The notes beneath the pieces are model-generated. The model saw nothing but the letters and a program-made list of their open reading frames with translations, was not told the origin of the DNA and ran no database searches. A stretch of DNA of 6,207 nt from Methanosarcinales archaeon. GTDB lineage: Archaea; Halobacteriota; Syntropharchaeia; Alkanophagales; Methanospirareceae. Below, piece by piece: positions 4,946 through 6,207 of the stretch (position 1 is its first letter; each line of letters begins with the position of its first letter). The DNA lies in the NCBI GenBank assembly GCA_030621945.1, contig JAUXGS010000061.1, positions 1 through 6,207 of the forward strand, given 5' to 3'. The position numbers and the translations under genes were made by a program.

Positions 4946-5947
4946 ATGCAGACGATAGGATTAACCGCCGCAATGATATTCGCGTCCTTCGCGATTATTA
5001 TGGTAGCACTACCGCGCTTTATAAAGAAACTAAAGAAAAGGGGCACCGTAGCTACCGATCAATACAAGAGGGATTTGAGAAAGATACCCACATGGGGCGG
5101 GGTTGCGATTCTCGCTGTGGTCTTCTTACTGTTCAGTGTAGCTGCTATCTTCGAACATCTACCGATGCCTTTTTCAGTGCCACTTCTGGCAACGGAAGTG
5201 GATTGGGCGATACTGATAGTAGCGAGCTTGTTTGGTGCCTTTGGGTTGGTTGACGACTTTGTTGATGTTGGCAGACCGGTGAAAATCCTCATGCTTTTCT
5301 TCTTTTCTTATAAGTTAACCTTTGTGATAGGATCTACAATGGTTACGATTCCGTTTTTAGGAAGCTTTGACTTCGGCGCTTATTATCTCTTTCTGATCGT
5401 TCCCCTTTATGTATTGGTGGCGGCGAACCTCGTGAATATGCATTCTGGATTTAACGGGCTGGCGTCTGGACTGTCAGTCATCGTGCTTGCATTCTTACTG
5501 GTTAAATTCGTAATGGCAGGCTATGCCGGTGTTTTCGTGCTGAGCTGTCTCGTCGGAGCCACTGCAGGCTTCTTATGGTATGACAAGTATCCAGCCAGGA
5601 TATTTATGGCTAACATTGGCTCTTTGTCCTTAGGGGCAGCTATCGGCGCTGCGGTTGTGGTATCCGGCTTTCTGGTGTCGGGGTTCATCATGCTCATACC
5701 GCACACGATTAATTTCTTTATGTATGTTTACTGGCGGCTCATGCACAGGGTTCATCCAGAGGACCAGAGATGGAAGATAGAGAAGTTCGGGGGAGTTCGG
5801 GAGGATGGTACGCTTGAGGTTCCGAATCCATTGACACTGAAATGGGTGCTGCCATATTACTACAAAATGACGGAGAAGCAAGCTGTGCTGGCGATGTACG
5901 CGTTAACAATACCCTTTTGCGTTGTTGGACTGTTCATCCCGTATTGA
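4946..5947 (+). CDS. Membrane GlcNAc-1-phosphate transferase, glycosyltransferase family 4 (AglH/DPAGT1-like)
   Basis: Members transfer a sugar 1-phosphate from a UDP-sugar to a polyprenyl or dolichyl phosphate in the membrane, the first step of N-glycan or surface polymer synthesis. Visible motifs, numbered from this start, are: D38-QYKRDLRKIPTWGGVAIL near the N-terminus; FGLVDDFVD with the Asp103-Asp104 pair; NLVNMHSGFNGLA (161-172), closer to the eukaryotic/archaeal AGxNGLE form than to bacterial MraY; FMANIGSL (220-227); and MHRVH (266-270), followed by VREDGTLEVPNP. About ten hydrophobic helices are seen, and 333 residues is normal. The usual FxGD motif reads FMAN, so the metal-binding Asp is Asn223. 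I prefer the ATG at 4946 because GAGGGA (4933-4938) lies 7 bases before it; the ATG at 4940 would have that site almost touching. uppP stops at 4933, so the pair forms an operon acting on one lipid carrier. Confidence 0.9.
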   Translation: MQTIGLTAAMIFASFAIIMVALPRFIKKLKKRGTVATDQYKRDLRKIPTWGGVAILAVVFLLFSVAAIFEHLPMPFSVPLLATEVDWAILIVASLFGAFGLVDDFVDVGRPVKILMLFFFSYKLTFVIGSTMVTIPFLGSFDFGAYYLFLIVPLYVLVAANLVNMHSGFNGLASGLSVIVLAFLLVKFVMAGYAGVFVLSCLVGATAGFLWYDKYPARIFMANIGSLSLGAAIGAAVVVSGFLVSGFIMLIPHTINFFMYVYWRLMHRVHPEDQRWKIEKFGGVREDGTLEVPNPLTLKWVLPYYYKMTEKQAVLAMYALTIPFCVVGLFIPY

Positions 5948-5960
5948 TTTCATTTTTTCA
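5948..5960 (+). terminator. T-rich tract after the phosphotransferase gene
   Basis: TTTCATTTTTTCA follows the stop codon directly. Runs of T on the non-template strand are the known archaeal intrinsic termination signal. It fits the end of the uppP unit, ahead of a fresh promoter for pyrH. Confidence 0.4.
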
Positions 5961-5964
5961 AAAA

Positions 5965-6001
5965 AGCTTTATAACATGAAAAAGCGAGAAGATAAAAGGA
6001 G
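5965..6001 (+). promoter_or_regulatory. Promoter and ribosome binding site of pyrH
   Basis: A TATA-like GCTTTATAACA (about 5966-5976) lies about 35-45 bases before the ATG at 6011. It would place the transcript start at about 5997-6000. GGAG (5998-6001) is 9 bases before the ATG, so the predicted leader just contains the ribosome binding site. Confidence 0.45.
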
Positions 6002-6010
6002 CATAGAATC

Positions 6011-6207
6011 ATGAAAGTCGTCATTTCGCTGGGTGGCATATTTTTCTCGGACGCTGAGACAATAAAGACCGTTGCAGCGATGCTCGATGAACTTGCTAAG
6101 TCGTGCAATTTATACGTGGTTACCGGCGGTGGAGAACGAGCTCGTGAGTATATAAAAATAGCACGTGAGTTAGGTGCGAACGAAGCACTCTGTGATTATA
6201 TGGGTAT
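6011..6207 (+). CDS. pyrH: UMP kinase, archaeal PyrH type, 5' part (cut by window edge)
   Basis: UMP kinase phosphorylates UMP to UDP with ATP in pyrimidine nucleotide synthesis, and is a cytoplasmic amino-acid-kinase-fold enzyme. The 65 complete codons present read MKVVISLGG, a phosphate-binding strand-loop typical of the fold, then a helix, then YVVTGGGERAREYIKIAREL (35-54), which matches the archaeal PyrH VVGGGxxAREYI motif, then GANEALCDYMG (55-65), as in the archaeal ELGAxEAxxDxxGI. A family member is about 225 residues long, so some 70 percent lies beyond the window. The start is supported by GGAG at a 9-base spacing. Its product UDP feeds UDP-sugar synthesis, a loose link to the preceding transferase, though it has its own promoter. 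Confidence 0.9.
   Translation, partial: MKVVISLGGIFFSDAETIKTVAAMLDELAKSCNLYVVTGGGERAREYIKIARELGANEALCDYMG

Noticed and set aside
4753..5253. Long open frame of 166 codons on the plus strand
   Set aside because: It overlaps the end of uppP and the start of the phosphotransferase in another frame, and its translation has no membrane or family character.

Overview
The window looks like chromosomal DNA of a euryarchaeon. It carries an archaeal TATA-binding protein, archaeal-type uL15 and SecY, an archaeal-type UMP kinase, and an AglH/DPAGT1-like GlcNAc-phosphotransferase, and TATA boxes lie ahead of its genes. GC content is moderate. The lineage cannot be fixed from the sequence alone. A roughly 490-residue SecY and a DUF116 protein would suit Archaeoglobi, Methanomicrobia or ANME-like groups, but that is inference.

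Layout. Positions 1-413 hold a truncated second copy of secY on the minus strand. It begins 14 bases after the stop of the intact gene and ends abruptly near position 117 in unassigned sequence. Positions 414-2340 (minus) hold rpl15 followed by secY, the tail of the archaeal spc ribosomal operon, with its own promoter instead of the usual upstream ribosomal genes. Positions 2341-2472 form a divergent promoter region between rpl15 and tbp (2473-3030, plus). tbp converges on a cysteine-rich DUF116 gene (3120-3737, minus). Positions 3738-4156 contain no gene. They hold a 217-bp non-coding element bounded by 24-bp imperfect inverted repeats, with two copies of a double-hairpin motif inside. Positions 4157-5947 (plus) hold a tight two-gene unit: a UppP/BacA-type polyprenyl-diphosphate phosphatase, then a membrane GlcNAc-1-phosphate transferase. 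The start of pyrH (UMP kinase) runs off the right edge.

How the genes fit together. uL15 and SecY serve translation and protein export. TBP is the general transcription factor that would recognise the TATA boxes seen here. UppP and the phosphotransferase probably work on the same lipid carrier: one returns polyprenyl diphosphate to the monophosphate, and the other loads the monophosphate with a sugar phosphate for N-glycosylation or surface glycan synthesis. Both lack a residue usually described as catalytic (His to Gln in UppP, Asp to Asn in the transferase).

The points most worth a second look are the inverted-repeat element at 3779-3995, its covarying paired hairpins, the secY fragment whose start is restored by removing one G from a six-G run, and the two active-site substitutions. 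No complete new defence or mobile system is evident.
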